Both the position numbers and the translations under genes were made by a program. A model generated the notes under the pieces. It did not search any database. It was not told the origin of the DNA and worked only from the letters and a program-made list of their open reading frames with translations. From contig CAMCTJ010000012.1 of NCBI GenBank assembly GCA_945878405.1, positions 1 to 57,273 of the forward strand: a stretch of 57,273 nucleotides of DNA. Reading direction: 5' to 3'. Of this stretch, positions 1 through 8,749 are shown in pieces. The stretch is from Bdellovibrio sp. ZAP7. Its GTDB lineage: Bacteria > Bdellovibrionota > FAC87 > UBA2466. Every line of letters begins with the position of its first letter. Positions within the stretch are counted from its first letter, which is position 1.

Positions 1-33
1 TTGAAGCATTTTGATGTTTTTTACGCGGTGGGT

Positions 34-969
34 CTAAGCGATAAATCCTTGGAGAATCGCAAATAAAACAGTGCTCGCAACGGTAATCCACAAAACGACT
101 CCCATGAGAAAGGGCTTAAATCCCACACTCTTGAGAGTTTGTGATGTCAAATTGGCTCCAATCAAAAATAATGTCAGCACCAAGAGTCGTTTTGCCACCA
201 TTTCAACCCAATCCCCGATGGGATTAAGAGCCGGCACGTAAGTCATTACCGTTGCAGCAATTAAAAAGCCCAAGATGAACCAGGGCTTCTTTATTTTTCC
301 AGAAGGCTCCTGACGAGATCGAGTAAATCCGATGAGTAGAGTTAAGGGAACTATCCAAAGTGCTCGAGCAAGTTTCACAGTAGTGCCGACTTTTAGGGCA
401 GTTTCACCGTACTGCAACGTGGAGCCTACAACTGAGCTTGTGTCATGAATAGCCAAAGCGCTCCAGAGGCCAAACTGATTTTGATCTAAACTAAAGAAAT
501 GGCCAATCGGCGGAAAAATCAGAAGCCCGAGCGCGTTTAAACAAAATACTGTCGCCAAAGCGATGCTGACTTCTTGATTTTTGGGACGAATAGCTGATGC
601 AACTGCGGCAATTGCACTGCCTCCGCAAATAGCAGTTCCGGAAGTGATTAAAAGAGAAGTGTCTCTTTCCACTTTGAGTAGTTTTCCGAGGAGAGAGCCA
701 ACTAAGAAAGTGAGAGTAATGCCTGTCACCGTGTACCCTAGGCCTTCCATGCCTGTTTGAGCCACCGTTTGCAAATTCATCCCGCATCCCATTCCAACAA
801 TAGCGATAGCAAGAAACCGAGAGGTGAGTTTCTGAGTGCGCGACAAAAACGGGTTTCCAAAGGTCAAAGCGATCACCATGCCCAATAATAAAGCTCCCCA
901 AGAGGGGAACTGGGGCCAAAAACACAGGCAAGCCCCCAAGATGATCAGTCCCTTTGATAAATCTTTCAT
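34..969 (-). CDS. YeiH/UPF0324-family membrane transporter
   Basis: A 311-residue, very hydrophobic protein with about ten membrane segments and almost no soluble part. Its pattern matches the UPF0324 (YeiH) family, annotated as putative sulfate exporters. Conserved features seen are the glycine-rich stretch GTAICGGSAIAAVA in the middle and the following IHDTSSVVGS segment; both are typical of the family and probably line the transport path. The length is normal for the family. It is transcribed away from the membrane-protein gene that starts near 1028, so the two genes are divergent. The substrate cannot be read from sequence; sulfate export is a family-level annotation with limited experimental support. 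Confidence 0.85.
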   Translation of the reverse strand: MKDLSKGLIILGACLCFWPQFPSWGALLLGMVIALTFGNPFLSRTQKLTSRFLAIAIVGMGCGMNLQTVAQTGMEGLGYTVTGITLTFLVGSLLGKLLKVERDTSLLITSGTAICGGSAIAAVASAIRPKNQEVSIALATVFCLNALGLLIFPPIGHFFSLDQNQFGLWSALAIHDTSSVVGSTLQYGETALKVGTTVKLARALWIVPLTLLIGFTRSRQEPSGKIKKPWFILGFLIAATVMTYVPALNPIGDWVEMVAKRLLVLTLFLIGANLTSQTLKSVGFKPFLMGVVLWITVASTVLFAILQGFIA

Positions 970-1027
970 TCCCTTAAGTTAAATCGACTAGTTTTATTTG
1001 TCACTCGTCCATGGGAAAATATCCCAC

Positions 1028-1420
1028 ATGGAAAAACTAGCTTTAATTTTGGCAGCTTTCAATTGGGGCGCGATTTGCTTTGTCTCCGTAGTTCACTATC
1101 CCTTATTCGCAGATGTCCACCGAGATTTTTTTGTGAGCTATCACCGCAAACACGTCACCCGAACGACTTTGCTTTTAGGAACGACTCTTAGTCTTGAGAT
1201 GGTGTTGCAACTTTTTTTGTTTTCGGTAGGACCAAAAGATCTCTCGCACTATCTCATTTTGTCTTTTCTGGGTGCCGGCTGGATAATTACTTTTTTGGTA
1301 AGTGTTCCCCAGCATCGAAAGTTGGAACAGGGCTTTTCACAACAGGCCCATCAGATTTTGTTGCTTTCCAATTGGGGACGAGTGGCGTGCTGGGGAGTTG
1401 CAACGATATTGCTTGCCTGA
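1028..1420 (+). CDS. Small four-helix membrane protein (DUF1772-like)
   Basis: About 130 residues with four predicted membrane helices, each with an Asn-Trp or His near its end (FNWG, VVHYP, SNWGRV). It resembles small DUF1772-type membrane proteins, which carry a conserved HR...LLLSNW-R pattern in the last helix. I chose the ATG at 1028 (MEKLALIL); an upstream TTG at 998 would add ten polar residues and has no better ribosome site. The last 70 bases overlap the 3' end of the convergent hydrolase-phosphoribosyltransferase gene. The function is unknown and the family call is moderate. Confidence 0.65.
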   Translation: MEKLALILAAFNWGAICFVSVVHYPLFADVHRDFFVSYHRKHVTRTTLLLGTTLSLEMVLQLFLFSVGPKDLSHYLILSFLGAGWIITFLVSVPQHRKLEQGFSQQAHQILLLSNWGRVACWGVATILLA

Positions 1421-2706
1421 CCGAGCAACTGCAAACATTCCTCGTCATCGACCTGAGGAAACTCTTTATAAAATTCTCCGACAGAAAAAAATAGGGGCGG
1501 CGTGGCTAGAGAGATGATTTCATCAGCCACTCCTGCCAAAAGCTCCAGTGAATCCCTCGCCGCAACGGGAACTGCGACAATCAGCTCTTTTGGCTTTTGA
1601 CTTCGAATGTATTTGGCCGCAGCCAGAACGGTCGCTCCAGTCGCAATTCCATCATCGGTGAGAATGACTGTCCGGTTTTGAAGTCTTCCTACCGCGGTGA
1701 AATCTCTAAATTTTCTTTGGCGTTCTTCAATTTCTTTTCTCTGTCGCTTGATCTCTTCTTTTACAGACCTGGGGTTTTCTTCTCTGGTCCTTACCCCTCC
1801 TTCTGTTAAGACCGGATCTTGATCGTGACAAATCGCACCGATCGCAAGCTCTGAAGAAAGGGGATGTCTCAATTTTCGAGAAAAAACGAGCCCCATTTCG
1901 GCGCCCAGCTCTTTTGCCAATGGTATTCCCGTTACCACTCCTCCCCTTGGGATAGCAGCCACGATGGGATTTGAAAAAACTCGACCCCGCAAGCGCTTAG
2001 CCAACTGCTCTGCTGCACTCTTTCTTGATTCAAAGGGTAGCCGAGGGGACTTCAGGTTTTCATTAAGCCAATGACAGGCAAGCCTTGCGACTTCTTCTAA
2101 TTTTCCTGGTTCTTCAAATAAATGAGTAGCGCCTGGAACAATCTCCATCTTTTTTTTGCAATTGAGTTTATCGAGAGCCTGACGATTCAGTCGCAAGACC
2201 ACTTCATCGAGTCCACCAACAATCAGGAGTGTCGGCTGCCTTACTTGAGACAAGTAGTCCTTGGCCAAATCGGGACGTCCCCCTCGAGAAATAACGGCAC
2301 TGAAGCGTTGGGGCCACTGGGCCGCTGCTATCAGCGCAGCTCCAGCTCCCGTGCTAGCACCAAAAAGTGCCATCGGAAGCTCCGAAAGATCCTTCTGATT
2401 TCTCACCCAAAGGGCCACTTCCATCACGCGAGTAGCAAGAAGTTCGCAATCAAAAACCTTCTCTCGATCTTCGGCCTCATCTTCCGTCAATAAGTCCACT
2501 AGCAACGTCGCATAATTATCATTCTGTAAGATATTTGCGACCATTTGATTACGAGGGCTCTTTCGACTGCTGCCACTTCCATGGACAAACAAAATGATCG
2601 CTTCAGACAGAGGCGGGCGGGTGAAATTGCCGAACACTTTTTTTCCATCGGTCAAAGTGATTTCGAACGTTCTTGTTTCTTTCACAGGTGAAAATGCAAA
2701 AGGCAA
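1351..2706 (-). CDS. Alpha/beta hydrolase - phosphoribosyltransferase fusion
   Basis: 451 residues in two domains. Residues about 1-215 are a dienelactone-hydrolase-like alpha/beta hydrolase: the strand IILFVHGSGSS, nucleophile elbow GASTGAG, acid in GGLDEVV and histidine in GATHLF. Residues about 230-435 are a type I phosphoribosyltransferase with AAIPRGGVVTG and the PRPP-binding loop VILTDDGIATGAT. Fused proteins of this kind are known as predicted phosphoribosyltransferases, often with the domains in the opposite order. The upstream 83-residue gene ends 5 bases before this start, so they are probably co-transcribed. The C-terminal tail (after about residue 430) looks unlike a folded domain and lies opposite the convergent membrane-protein gene. 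The substrate is unknown. Confidence 0.85.
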   Translation of the reverse strand: MPFAFSPVKETRTFEITLTDGKKVFGNFTRPPLSEAIILFVHGSGSSRKSPRNQMVANILQNDNYATLLVDLLTEDEAEDREKVFDCELLATRVMEVALWVRNQKDLSELPMALFGASTGAGAALIAAAQWPQRFSAVISRGGRPDLAKDYLSQVRQPTLLIVGGLDEVVLRLNRQALDKLNCKKKMEIVPGATHLFEEPGKLEEVARLACHWLNENLKSPRLPFESRKSAAEQLAKRLRGRVFSNPIVAAIPRGGVVTGIPLAKELGAEMGLVFSRKLRHPLSSELAIGAICHDQDPVLTEGGVRTREENPRSVKEEIKRQRKEIEERQRKFRDFTAVGRLQNRTVILTDDGIATGATVLAAAKYIRSQKPKELIVAVPVAARDSLELLAGVADEIISLATPPLFFSVGEFYKEFPQVDDEECLQLLGQASNIVATPQHATRPQLESNKI

Positions 2707-2711
2707 TCACT

Positions 2712-2963
2712 CTAGAAACAGCCCTTTTTTACCTCATCTCCGATGAGTTCTTTGAGCATTTCTACATTGCCTTCCTCTTGCCCCTTAATTTGCCTCCAAA
2801 AACTTTCAATCTTTGGGTGGCCTTTAGAGTTTGAGATGTACTGGTCATATCTCCAGAGTCCATCGAGCCGCTTACTCAATTCATGGATGAGATCATGATC
2901 ATGATCAGTACAACCAGCAGACTTCCCAATATCTTTCATTTCTTTTTCAGCTGTCATTGCCAT
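2712..2963 (-). CDS. Small charged cytoplasmic protein, unknown function
   Basis: 83 residues, probably all helical. A histidine/aspartate cluster (CTDHDHDLIHEL) is followed by SKRLDGLWRYDQY and a conserved-looking FWRQIKGQEEGNVEMLKELI helix. The ATG at 2963 is favoured over an upstream start at 2996 because a strong AGGAGG lies just upstream of it. It precedes the hydrolase-phosphoribosyltransferase gene by 5 bases and probably shares its operon. The His/Asp helices suggest a metal-binding or ferritin-like four-helix half, but I recognise no family, so that is only an impression. Confidence 0.6.
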   Translation of the reverse strand: MAMTAEKEMKDIGKSAGCTDHDHDLIHELSKRLDGLWRYDQYISNSKGHPKIESFWRQIKGQEEGNVEMLKELIGDEVKKGCF

Positions 2964-3152
2964 GTTTTCCTCCTGTTTAACTACCCAGAGGAGCAAAACA
3001 TGTGCCGCTGGTGTTACTTTTAAGGATTACGCAAGTAGAGGGAATATTCTTTTTGCCAAGGGAGGTCGACCAAGACTTGCCGGTACATTTTTTCCCGTCT
3101 CTTTTAACGAGGAGGAAAACCCCGCCTTAGCGATCATGGAGTGCGGCAACTA

Positions 3153-5417
3153 CTACTGCTTCGGAATGACTCGCAGATAAAACCGCTTTTTAGCTTGAGC
3201 TTCTTCTTTTTCTCCATCGTTCCAGACGTGGATATAGGCATAATCTACACAGCTTCCATCTGGACGATTTACTTCATCACAGGCTCCACTCACAGACAAC
3301 GGGATCAACGCAGTATCGTTTTCATTTCGAAGAACATATTCCAGAGGCTCATCACTTTCGTTCTTCCAGTGAATCGCTCCTTGAATGGGTCCTTGTCGCA
3401 ACTGAACTTTTACAATGACGGGATATTTAAATTGATAAGTTTCACTCCCTTTTAGCTGAACCCGCAGCTGAAAATCCTTGGAGTCCTGTGAAGCAAGTCT
3501 GACAGGAATCGGCTGCGCTCTTGAGCCAAATCCTGTTGAGTCAATTTCTTGTTGTCCGTGGATAAGTTTGAATTCTGCGGGAGCTAAACCTTCCAAACTA
3601 AAATTTCTCCCCTTGAGAGCTTCCTCGATGATCTCTTTGAATTCTCCGGGACGTCTTAAGGGAAGATTTCCCAATTCATCTGCAAAAAGAAGATGAGAAA
3701 ACCAGTCATAAGCCGTAAGTTCTGGATGGTTTCGAGTTAACCTCATCGCTTCCAAGGTTAAATCCGTAACTTTTTTAAGTCCTACGAGGCCATGAGTATC
3801 CATCACTTTTTGTAAAATATCGTGAAGAGTTCCTCCGTAGGCCTCTCCATCATCGTGAGACTCATTTGTCAGATTAAACCCTGTACGATTAAGAATTCTG
3901 AGTTGCTCTGAGCCAACAAATGGTTTTGCATTCGTTACGTCCCGAATTACTAAATCTGCGACAAAATCAGCGATTCCCTCGCTTAATCCTCCGGTATCAG
4001 CAAGATTTAATTGGTCGCCCATCAATCTATCCATGAGCCCGTGACCCAGTTCGTGCCAAATGGTGGTGTTATCTCGAGCCATATTGTGAGTTTGGCTCGA
4101 ATAAGTAGTGAAATTGATCGTGTCGTCTGTGTAGTAGGCGTTATCTCTCATCGAAATATCGGTATCATACAGATAAGCATGAAATGGCCGAGTGGACAGT
4201 TCCGGATCGGTAAAGCCCATAGGACGAAGAGACTCAAAAAGCTGTGTCACTGCCCAATAGACTTGAACTTCGTCAAAACCATCGTTGATATAATCCACCA
4301 CAGAATGATCAGGAAGTCTGCGAGCAGCTCGGGTGTATGCATCGTTCATCGAAGTCAGGGGACGCCCCAACACACCAGACTCAGGAATCATCTCCATCAT
4401 TTCAGAGTCTTGATCAATCACTACCCAGTTAGGCCGAAACTGCGAAGACCGCTTTAAGTCAAAATCAATTCCTGACAGCTTCAGCACTGAAGGATGAAAA
4501 TTCACGGTTGCGTATTTGCCTTCGAGAATCATTCCGTTTTTAAACGAGTTGGGCACCAGCGGGAGTCTTTCATAAATTTGGGAGGCCTGATTTTTGACGT
4601 AAGACATCGCCCAAAACCCTTCTTTTCTTCCCTCTTCAGTGAGCCCTTTGATGGGATCAAACATGCTTTCGAGATACTTCATTTCGTTTTGGAGAACTTC
4701 GTAGGGGTTGGTTCCCGCTTCACGAACTTCAGTTTTCAGAAATTTAAGTTCGCTGGCAACTCGACCAGTGAGATCGAGTGGTACCTTCTCGTATTCTTCC
4801 CAAAGAGGATAAACCAAAGCGGGCACACTCGTGTACTGATCAGCAAAGGGAAAAGGCTCATAGCGCGATTCGAGAATCCGTCTTTCATTAATAACAATAG
4901 CTATTCGGTGATAGCCCCTTCTTGCTTTCACTCTCACACTTCGCACCAGTTGCCGATTCGCCCATTCATCTTTCCAACGAATATCTCGAATCTCAGTGTC
5001 GTCTGACTTTTGAATTGCTCTTTTTACGAGCTGGATGGTGGACCGAGAATCTAACGCCGGACGTTTAGCCCACAATCGGATAGTGCCCTCAGGAATGGGC
5101 TCGTCGACATGGGCTTCCACTTGAATTGTCTCTTGATTATCGAGACGACTCCAAATACGAATCAACTGGCCACGCACGGGAAAATCACCAGACTTTTGGC
5201 CAAACATGACAAACCGACTGGTAGCGAGGGGCCGATCTTCCAGCAGAGAGAAGTCTTCTTGTTTCAGATTCAGACCTGTTTTTTGATTCACCAAAGAAAG
5301 CACATGAGCAAAGTCAGAGTTTTTATCTTCCTGACCCGTCCAGCGAGCGGTCTTAATTTGCGCCAATGATAGGGAGGAAACAATCAAAGACAAGGCGAGG
5401 AGGGCATTTTTTCTCAT
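3153..5417 (-). CDS. Secreted gluzincin metallopeptidase (M36/M4-like)
   Basis: About 754 residues. A short signal peptide (MRKNALLALSLIVSS) is followed by a propeptide-like region of the FTP type. The zinc site HELGHGLMDRL lies near residue 454, with GGLSEGIADFVADL about 20 residues later supplying the third (Glu) ligand; this HExxH...E arrangement is the gluzincin pattern and most resembles fungalysin (M36) and thermolysin (M4). About 250 residues follow the catalytic domain, probably a beta-rich accessory region. I favour the ATG at 5417, six bases after AGGA; an ATG at 5423 is also possible. The ribosome site overlaps the stop of the upstream secreted-protein gene, so translation is probably coupled. 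Likely role: extracellular protein breakdown. Confidence 0.85.
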   Translation of the reverse strand: MRKNALLALSLIVSSLSLAQIKTARWTGQEDKNSDFAHVLSLVNQKTGLNLKQEDFSLLEDRPLATSRFVMFGQKSGDFPVRGQLIRIWSRLDNQETIQVEAHVDEPIPEGTIRLWAKRPALDSRSTIQLVKRAIQKSDDTEIRDIRWKDEWANRQLVRSVRVKARRGYHRIAIVINERRILESRYEPFPFADQYTSVPALVYPLWEEYEKVPLDLTGRVASELKFLKTEVREAGTNPYEVLQNEMKYLESMFDPIKGLTEEGRKEGFWAMSYVKNQASQIYERLPLVPNSFKNGMILEGKYATVNFHPSVLKLSGIDFDLKRSSQFRPNWVVIDQDSEMMEMIPESGVLGRPLTSMNDAYTRAARRLPDHSVVDYINDGFDEVQVYWAVTQLFESLRPMGFTDPELSTRPFHAYLYDTDISMRDNAYYTDDTINFTTYSSQTHNMARDNTTIWHELGHGLMDRLMGDQLNLADTGGLSEGIADFVADLVIRDVTNAKPFVGSEQLRILNRTGFNLTNESHDDGEAYGGTLHDILQKVMDTHGLVGLKKVTDLTLEAMRLTRNHPELTAYDWFSHLLFADELGNLPLRRPGEFKEIIEEALKGRNFSLEGLAPAEFKLIHGQQEIDSTGFGSRAQPIPVRLASQDSKDFQLRVQLKGSETYQFKYPVIVKVQLRQGPIQGAIHWKNESDEPLEYVLRNENDTALIPLSVSGACDEVNRPDGSCVDYAYIHVWNDGEKEEAQAKKRFYLRVIPKQ

Positions 5418-5425
5418 ATTCATTC

Positions 5426-5968
5426 CTAATCGTTTTTAGTTTCAAGTCTGACATTAAAAAAACAAAAGCTTGCCGGAAAGTCGGACACCTTCGAGCCCTG
5501 GGAATAGGCAATCACGATATGTTCACTGACCCCATCTCGATAAAGTCGGGTTGCACGAGTCACCCTAGAGTTTGGGTACTGAAAGTTATTTACGAGAGAG
5601 CCCTCTTCATAAAACACAGGATTCCACTGTTCATTCTTTAACCAAAGCTGGATTTGCGGATCTTTATCCAGATCTTGCAGAGTGTAGGTGTCGTATTTCT
5701 CAGTTTGCTGGTTGAACCAAGTATGCGACTGGCTATAACGACCAAAACTTTGTTCTCTGCTCTCTAGGCGTTTGAATTGAAAAAAGGCAGGCCAAAGACG
5801 AGTGGGATCTGCCTGATGAACACAACGACCCAGCCAAGTCCCTATTAACTTTTCTGCTTGAGGTGTCTGCGAGGCACGGAAAATAGCCTCCATATCACTA
5901 TAGTCTAGAGCTTGACCCCAGCTGGAAAGGGTCACAATGACTACCAGAAAAAACTTGATAACTCTCAA
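5426..5968 (-). CDS. Secreted protein of unknown function
   Basis: 180 residues with an N-terminal signal peptide (KFFLVVIVTLSSWGQA). The mature part is mixed alpha/beta and aromatic-rich, with two cysteines (GRCVHQ and SFCFFN) that could form a disulfide across the domain. Its fold is reminiscent of small lipocalin-like periplasmic proteins, but I cannot name a family. It lies immediately upstream of the metallopeptidase gene with essentially no gap, so it is probably co-expressed and may be an accessory, such as a chaperone or inhibitor of the peptidase; that role is inferred from position only. Confidence 0.7.
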   Translation of the reverse strand: MRVIKFFLVVIVTLSSWGQALDYSDMEAIFRASQTPQAEKLIGTWLGRCVHQADPTRLWPAFFQFKRLESREQSFGRYSQSHTWFNQQTEKYDTYTLQDLDKDPQIQLWLKNEQWNPVFYEEGSLVNNFQYPNSRVTRATRLYRDGVSEHIVIAYSQGSKVSDFPASFCFFNVRLETKND

Positions 5969-6030
5969 TGACTCACCACTTTAAGAAGAATTTAGCTAAC
6001 TCTACGAATTAATCAATCCCGATTCTTAAG

Positions 6031-6585
6031 CTATTCTTCCCAAGTGTATTGTTCGGACATACAGCGGATTTCCCCGGAGGCGTTCTTGGGTTGTCCGTAA
6101 TCGTTGAAAAGGTTCATACATTGAAAAGCTACTTCAACATAAGTCCCTTGAACTTTGGGTCGCACCTGGCATTGAGTCGAATTGCCTCGACCATTGGAGC
6201 TTTGGTTACGGTAAGAATTAAGCCGCTGGTCCCCGCCGGCTTTCAAAAAGATACTGCCCCCGCTACTTCTTCCAGCGCCGACGATTTGATGTTGGCTATT
6301 TTGGGGATTGAGCCCGGACAAAACCAGTCGCAATTCCGAGTCACTTTCAGAATCTTGAAAATTCACTTCCAAGACTCCCAAACCGTTCTGTGAGGAATTA
6401 AATTGGCATCGAGTTAAACTACGAGACGAAAACCCGCGCTCCATCCAATCTAGCTTAAAATATCCCCCAGGGGAGACGTTGGTTGGGTTTCCATTGGCAT
6501 CAAATTCACCACTGCCAGAAAAGACCCCACACCCGGCTAAGAAGGCTGAGCAAGCAACTGTTAAAAGAAGCGCTGTAAGACGCAT
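6031..6585 (-). CDS. Lipoprotein of unknown function
   Basis: A 184-residue lipoprotein. The signal peptide MRLTALLLTVACSAFLAGCG ends in a canonical lipobox (LAGC), so the cysteine at residue 19 should be lipid-modified. The mature part starts with a Gly/Ser/Asn-rich linker and continues as a probable beta-rich domain with three further cysteines (LTRCQF, TQCQV, FQCMN). The ATG at 6585 is preceded by a G-rich ribosome site. The gene stands alone, with a plausible promoter upstream (6622-6649). No family recognised. Confidence 0.75.
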   Translation of the reverse strand: MRLTALLLTVACSAFLAGCGVFSGSGEFDANGNPTNVSPGGYFKLDWMERGFSSRSLTRCQFNSSQNGLGVLEVNFQDSESDSELRLVLSGLNPQNSQHQIVGAGRSSGGSIFLKAGGDQRLNSYRNQSSNGRGNSTQCQVRPKVQGTYVEVAFQCMNLFNDYGQPKNASGEIRCMSEQYTWEE

Positions 6586-6621
6586 TGAAATCCCCCCCAA
6601 TTAGAGTTTCAGACTTGCCCT

Positions 6622-6649
6622 AGAATACGGATTTGCTGCGCCGTGTCTA
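6622..6649 (-). promoter_or_regulatory. Candidate sigma70-type promoter for the 6031-6585 lipoprotein gene
   Basis: Read on the minus strand, TAGACA and TATTCT are separated by 16 bases, about 40 bases upstream of the start codon. The -35 matches 5 of 6 and the -10 matches 4 of 6 consensus positions. No experimental support. Confidence 0.4.
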
Positions 6650-6715
6650 GACTGCAATTTTTGTCACTCTTGGGCGTCCAAACTCAACGCTGGGAGATTT
6701 TATAAGTAATTGTTT

Positions 6716-7393
6716 TTATTTGCCTTTAAGTCTTCGCTCTATAATCTCTTCAAAAGATTGAACGGGGTAAGCTCCCTTGAGAGAGACTCCGGCAACAATA
6801 AATCCGGGAGTTCCAGAAATATCGAACGCTTTAGCTTCTGCTTTATCTTCTTCGATTCGTTTTTGAACTTTTGGACTTTTTAAGTCTTTTTTCAATCTCT
6901 CCATATCGGCGCCCACTTTTTTGGCGATATCAGCCAAAAGTTTTTCGCCGCCAGATTGAAGTTCTTGTTGGTTCTTAAAAACTTCGTCATGGAACTTGTA
7001 AGCTTTTGCAGGCTCCTGAATGGCAATGGCTTCGAAATATTCAGCAGCTGGTTGTGCCATCGAATGAAATGGAAGCGGGAGATGCTTGAATATAAAAGCT
7101 ACTTTCTTGCCATATTTTTTTCTGACTTCTTCAATCGTGCTGGCTCCTCGGGAGCAGTAAGGACATTGAAAATCTGAATAAGCAACAATGATAATGGGAG
7201 CCGAGAGACTTCCCAGAACTGCTCTATCCGCAGAGACTTTGGGTTTTTTAGGATTTTTAAATTCGCTCTCGCGTTGATCGGCTTCAGCTTTTTGCTGCAT
7301 CATTTGTAAAAACTGAGCATCTTGTTGGGATAGACCCTGCTCCGCAAATAGGGGGGCTTGAACTAGAAGCGCTAGAAAAATAAATTTAATCAT
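6716..7393 (-). CDS. Periplasmic DsbA-like thioredoxin-fold protein
   Basis: 225 residues with a signal peptide (KFIFLALLVQAPLFA), then a charged, Gln-rich helical segment (residues about 21-50) and a DsbA-type thioredoxin domain. The redox motif CPYC is at residues 77-80 in YSDFQCPYCSRG, and the cis-proline loop is GTPGFIV near the C-terminus. CPYC and the N-terminal helix resemble the DsbA/DsbG and Com1 group seen in many proteobacteria. Likely role: thiol-disulfide exchange in the periplasm, useful for the cysteine-containing secreted proteins nearby. It appears to be a single-gene unit. Confidence 0.88.
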   Translation of the reverse strand: MIKFIFLALLVQAPLFAEQGLSQQDAQFLQMMQQKAEADQRESEFKNPKKPKVSADRAVLGSLSAPIIIVAYSDFQCPYCSRGASTIEEVRKKYGKKVAFIFKHLPLPFHSMAQPAAEYFEAIAIQEPAKAYKFHDEVFKNQQELQSGGEKLLADIAKKVGADMERLKKDLKSPKVQKRIEEDKAEAKAFDISGTPGFIVAGVSLKGAYPVQSFEEIIERRLKGK

Positions 7394-7437
7394 GGTTGAG
7401 GCATCCTCGTGGTTAGTGATTTAGATGCCAAAGAATA

Positions 7438-8535
7438 TCAGGTGGGAACGGGCGTTACAAGCTCGGGGCTATTTTCAAAATGCTTTTTTAATTTCAAAAA
7501 GTGTTTCTCGTATCCATGATAAACAATGATTGCGATCAAAAGCGTCGTTAAGACCGAAGCGACATGAAAAAGAACTTGCGTGAAAAAACCACTCCCCCAA
7601 CGGAGCTGTGAAAACAACCAATGGATCACAGGCACATGAAAGAGATACATCCCAAAGCTGTATTTTCCACAGACCTGCAAGAACCTGTTTCCAAAAACGG
7701 AATTCAAAACTGAAATTTCTTTTTTACATGAACAACCAATGAGTGCAGTAGCTAGGAGGGCATTTGCAGAGAACCCTAACGTCCGCATCAACGGACTATC
7801 CAATCCGACATCCCAAGCAAAGACGCATCCGACAACACCCAGCATGAGATAAAACATTTTCTTGAAAAACTCAGGTCGTAAGGCGTCTAATCGACAGGCA
7901 AGCCACGCTCCCGCGGCAAGGCTATCAACCCTACACAAAAGAAGAACATAATTCTTAATCGGAGAGGCTCCCAGCCAGAAAAGCCCCACCCGACTTGCGA
8001 AACCGACCAAAAAGAAAGCTACAGCTATCTTAGGCAGGTTTTCTTTTTTAAAGATCCAAACGACAAGCGGCCACAAAAGATAAAACTGCTCTTCGACTGC
8101 TAGAGACCAAGTAATATCTAAGACTGGGGATTGGAAGTGTCCTAATCTCCCAATGAGAATATTCGATAAAAACGTCCAGTAAGTAAACCCAAAGGAAACA
8201 ACCTGTGGAAAAACATAAAAGGCTAAGAACAAAAACAGGTAATAGAGGGGAAAGATACGAAGGATTCGCCGCATGTAAAAATTAAGAAAGAAACCAGGAG
8301 AATCTTTGGTCTGGATCAAAATTCGCGTAATCAAAAAGCCGGACAAAACAAAGAACAGATCAACTCCTGCCCATCCTGAAAGAGCAGCTCCATGCAAGAT
8401 TTTATCTGCGAGTTTTTGCACGGGAATTAAAGAAGAATGAAAGAGAACAACAGCTAAAACCGCACCCCCTCTAACTCCATCTAATAAGGGATCGTGTGCC
8501 GGGTGAGATTGGTTCATGAATTTCAATTTTACCAC
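7438..8535 (-). CDS. Acyltransferase 3 (OafA/YrhL-type) membrane protein
   Basis: 365 residues with about ten membrane helices. The N-terminus has the family pattern LDGVRGGAVLAVVLFHSS, including the catalytic histidine (LFH) in the first helix, followed by GWAGVDLFFVLSGFLIT and, later, LDITWSLAVEEQFYLLWP. These mark the acyltransferase 3 family, which moves acetyl or other acyl groups onto surface sugars, peptidoglycan or small molecules. The GTG at 8535 is supported by GGAG seven bases upstream; an ATG at 8517 is the alternative start. No polysaccharide genes are adjacent, so the acceptor is unknown. Confidence 0.88.
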   Translation of the reverse strand: MVKLKFMNQSHPAHDPLLDGVRGGAVLAVVLFHSSLIPVQKLADKILHGAALSGWAGVDLFFVLSGFLITRILIQTKDSPGFFLNFYMRRILRIFPLYYLFLFLAFYVFPQVVSFGFTYWTFLSNILIGRLGHFQSPVLDITWSLAVEEQFYLLWPLVVWIFKKENLPKIAVAFFLVGFASRVGLFWLGASPIKNYVLLLCRVDSLAAGAWLACRLDALRPEFFKKMFYLMLGVVGCVFAWDVGLDSPLMRTLGFSANALLATALIGCSCKKEISVLNSVFGNRFLQVCGKYSFGMYLFHVPVIHWLFSQLRWGSGFFTQVLFHVASVLTTLLIAIIVYHGYEKHFLKLKKHFENSPELVTPVPT

Positions 8536-8749
8536 ACCACTACTCCTCGAACAGTTGTGTATTCTTTAGGCGTTCCAGGCTGAAGGGGTGGCCAAGTCAT
8601 TGATATTCCATGTATTCTAAGGGCGATATTTTCAAGCGTTGCTTGTTTTCTGGTCAGGTTCCACAGAACAAGTCTATCCCGCAGGCCCGTATTCTCTTGG
8701 CTTCACCCTTGCAGTTCTTATCCTCAACAACGTGAAAGCAACTATAAGT

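Noticed and set aside
4011-5006. Plus-strand open frames of 148 and 170 codons inside the metallopeptidase gene
   Set aside because: They are antisense to a gene with clear catalytic motifs, and their translations show no signal or domain.
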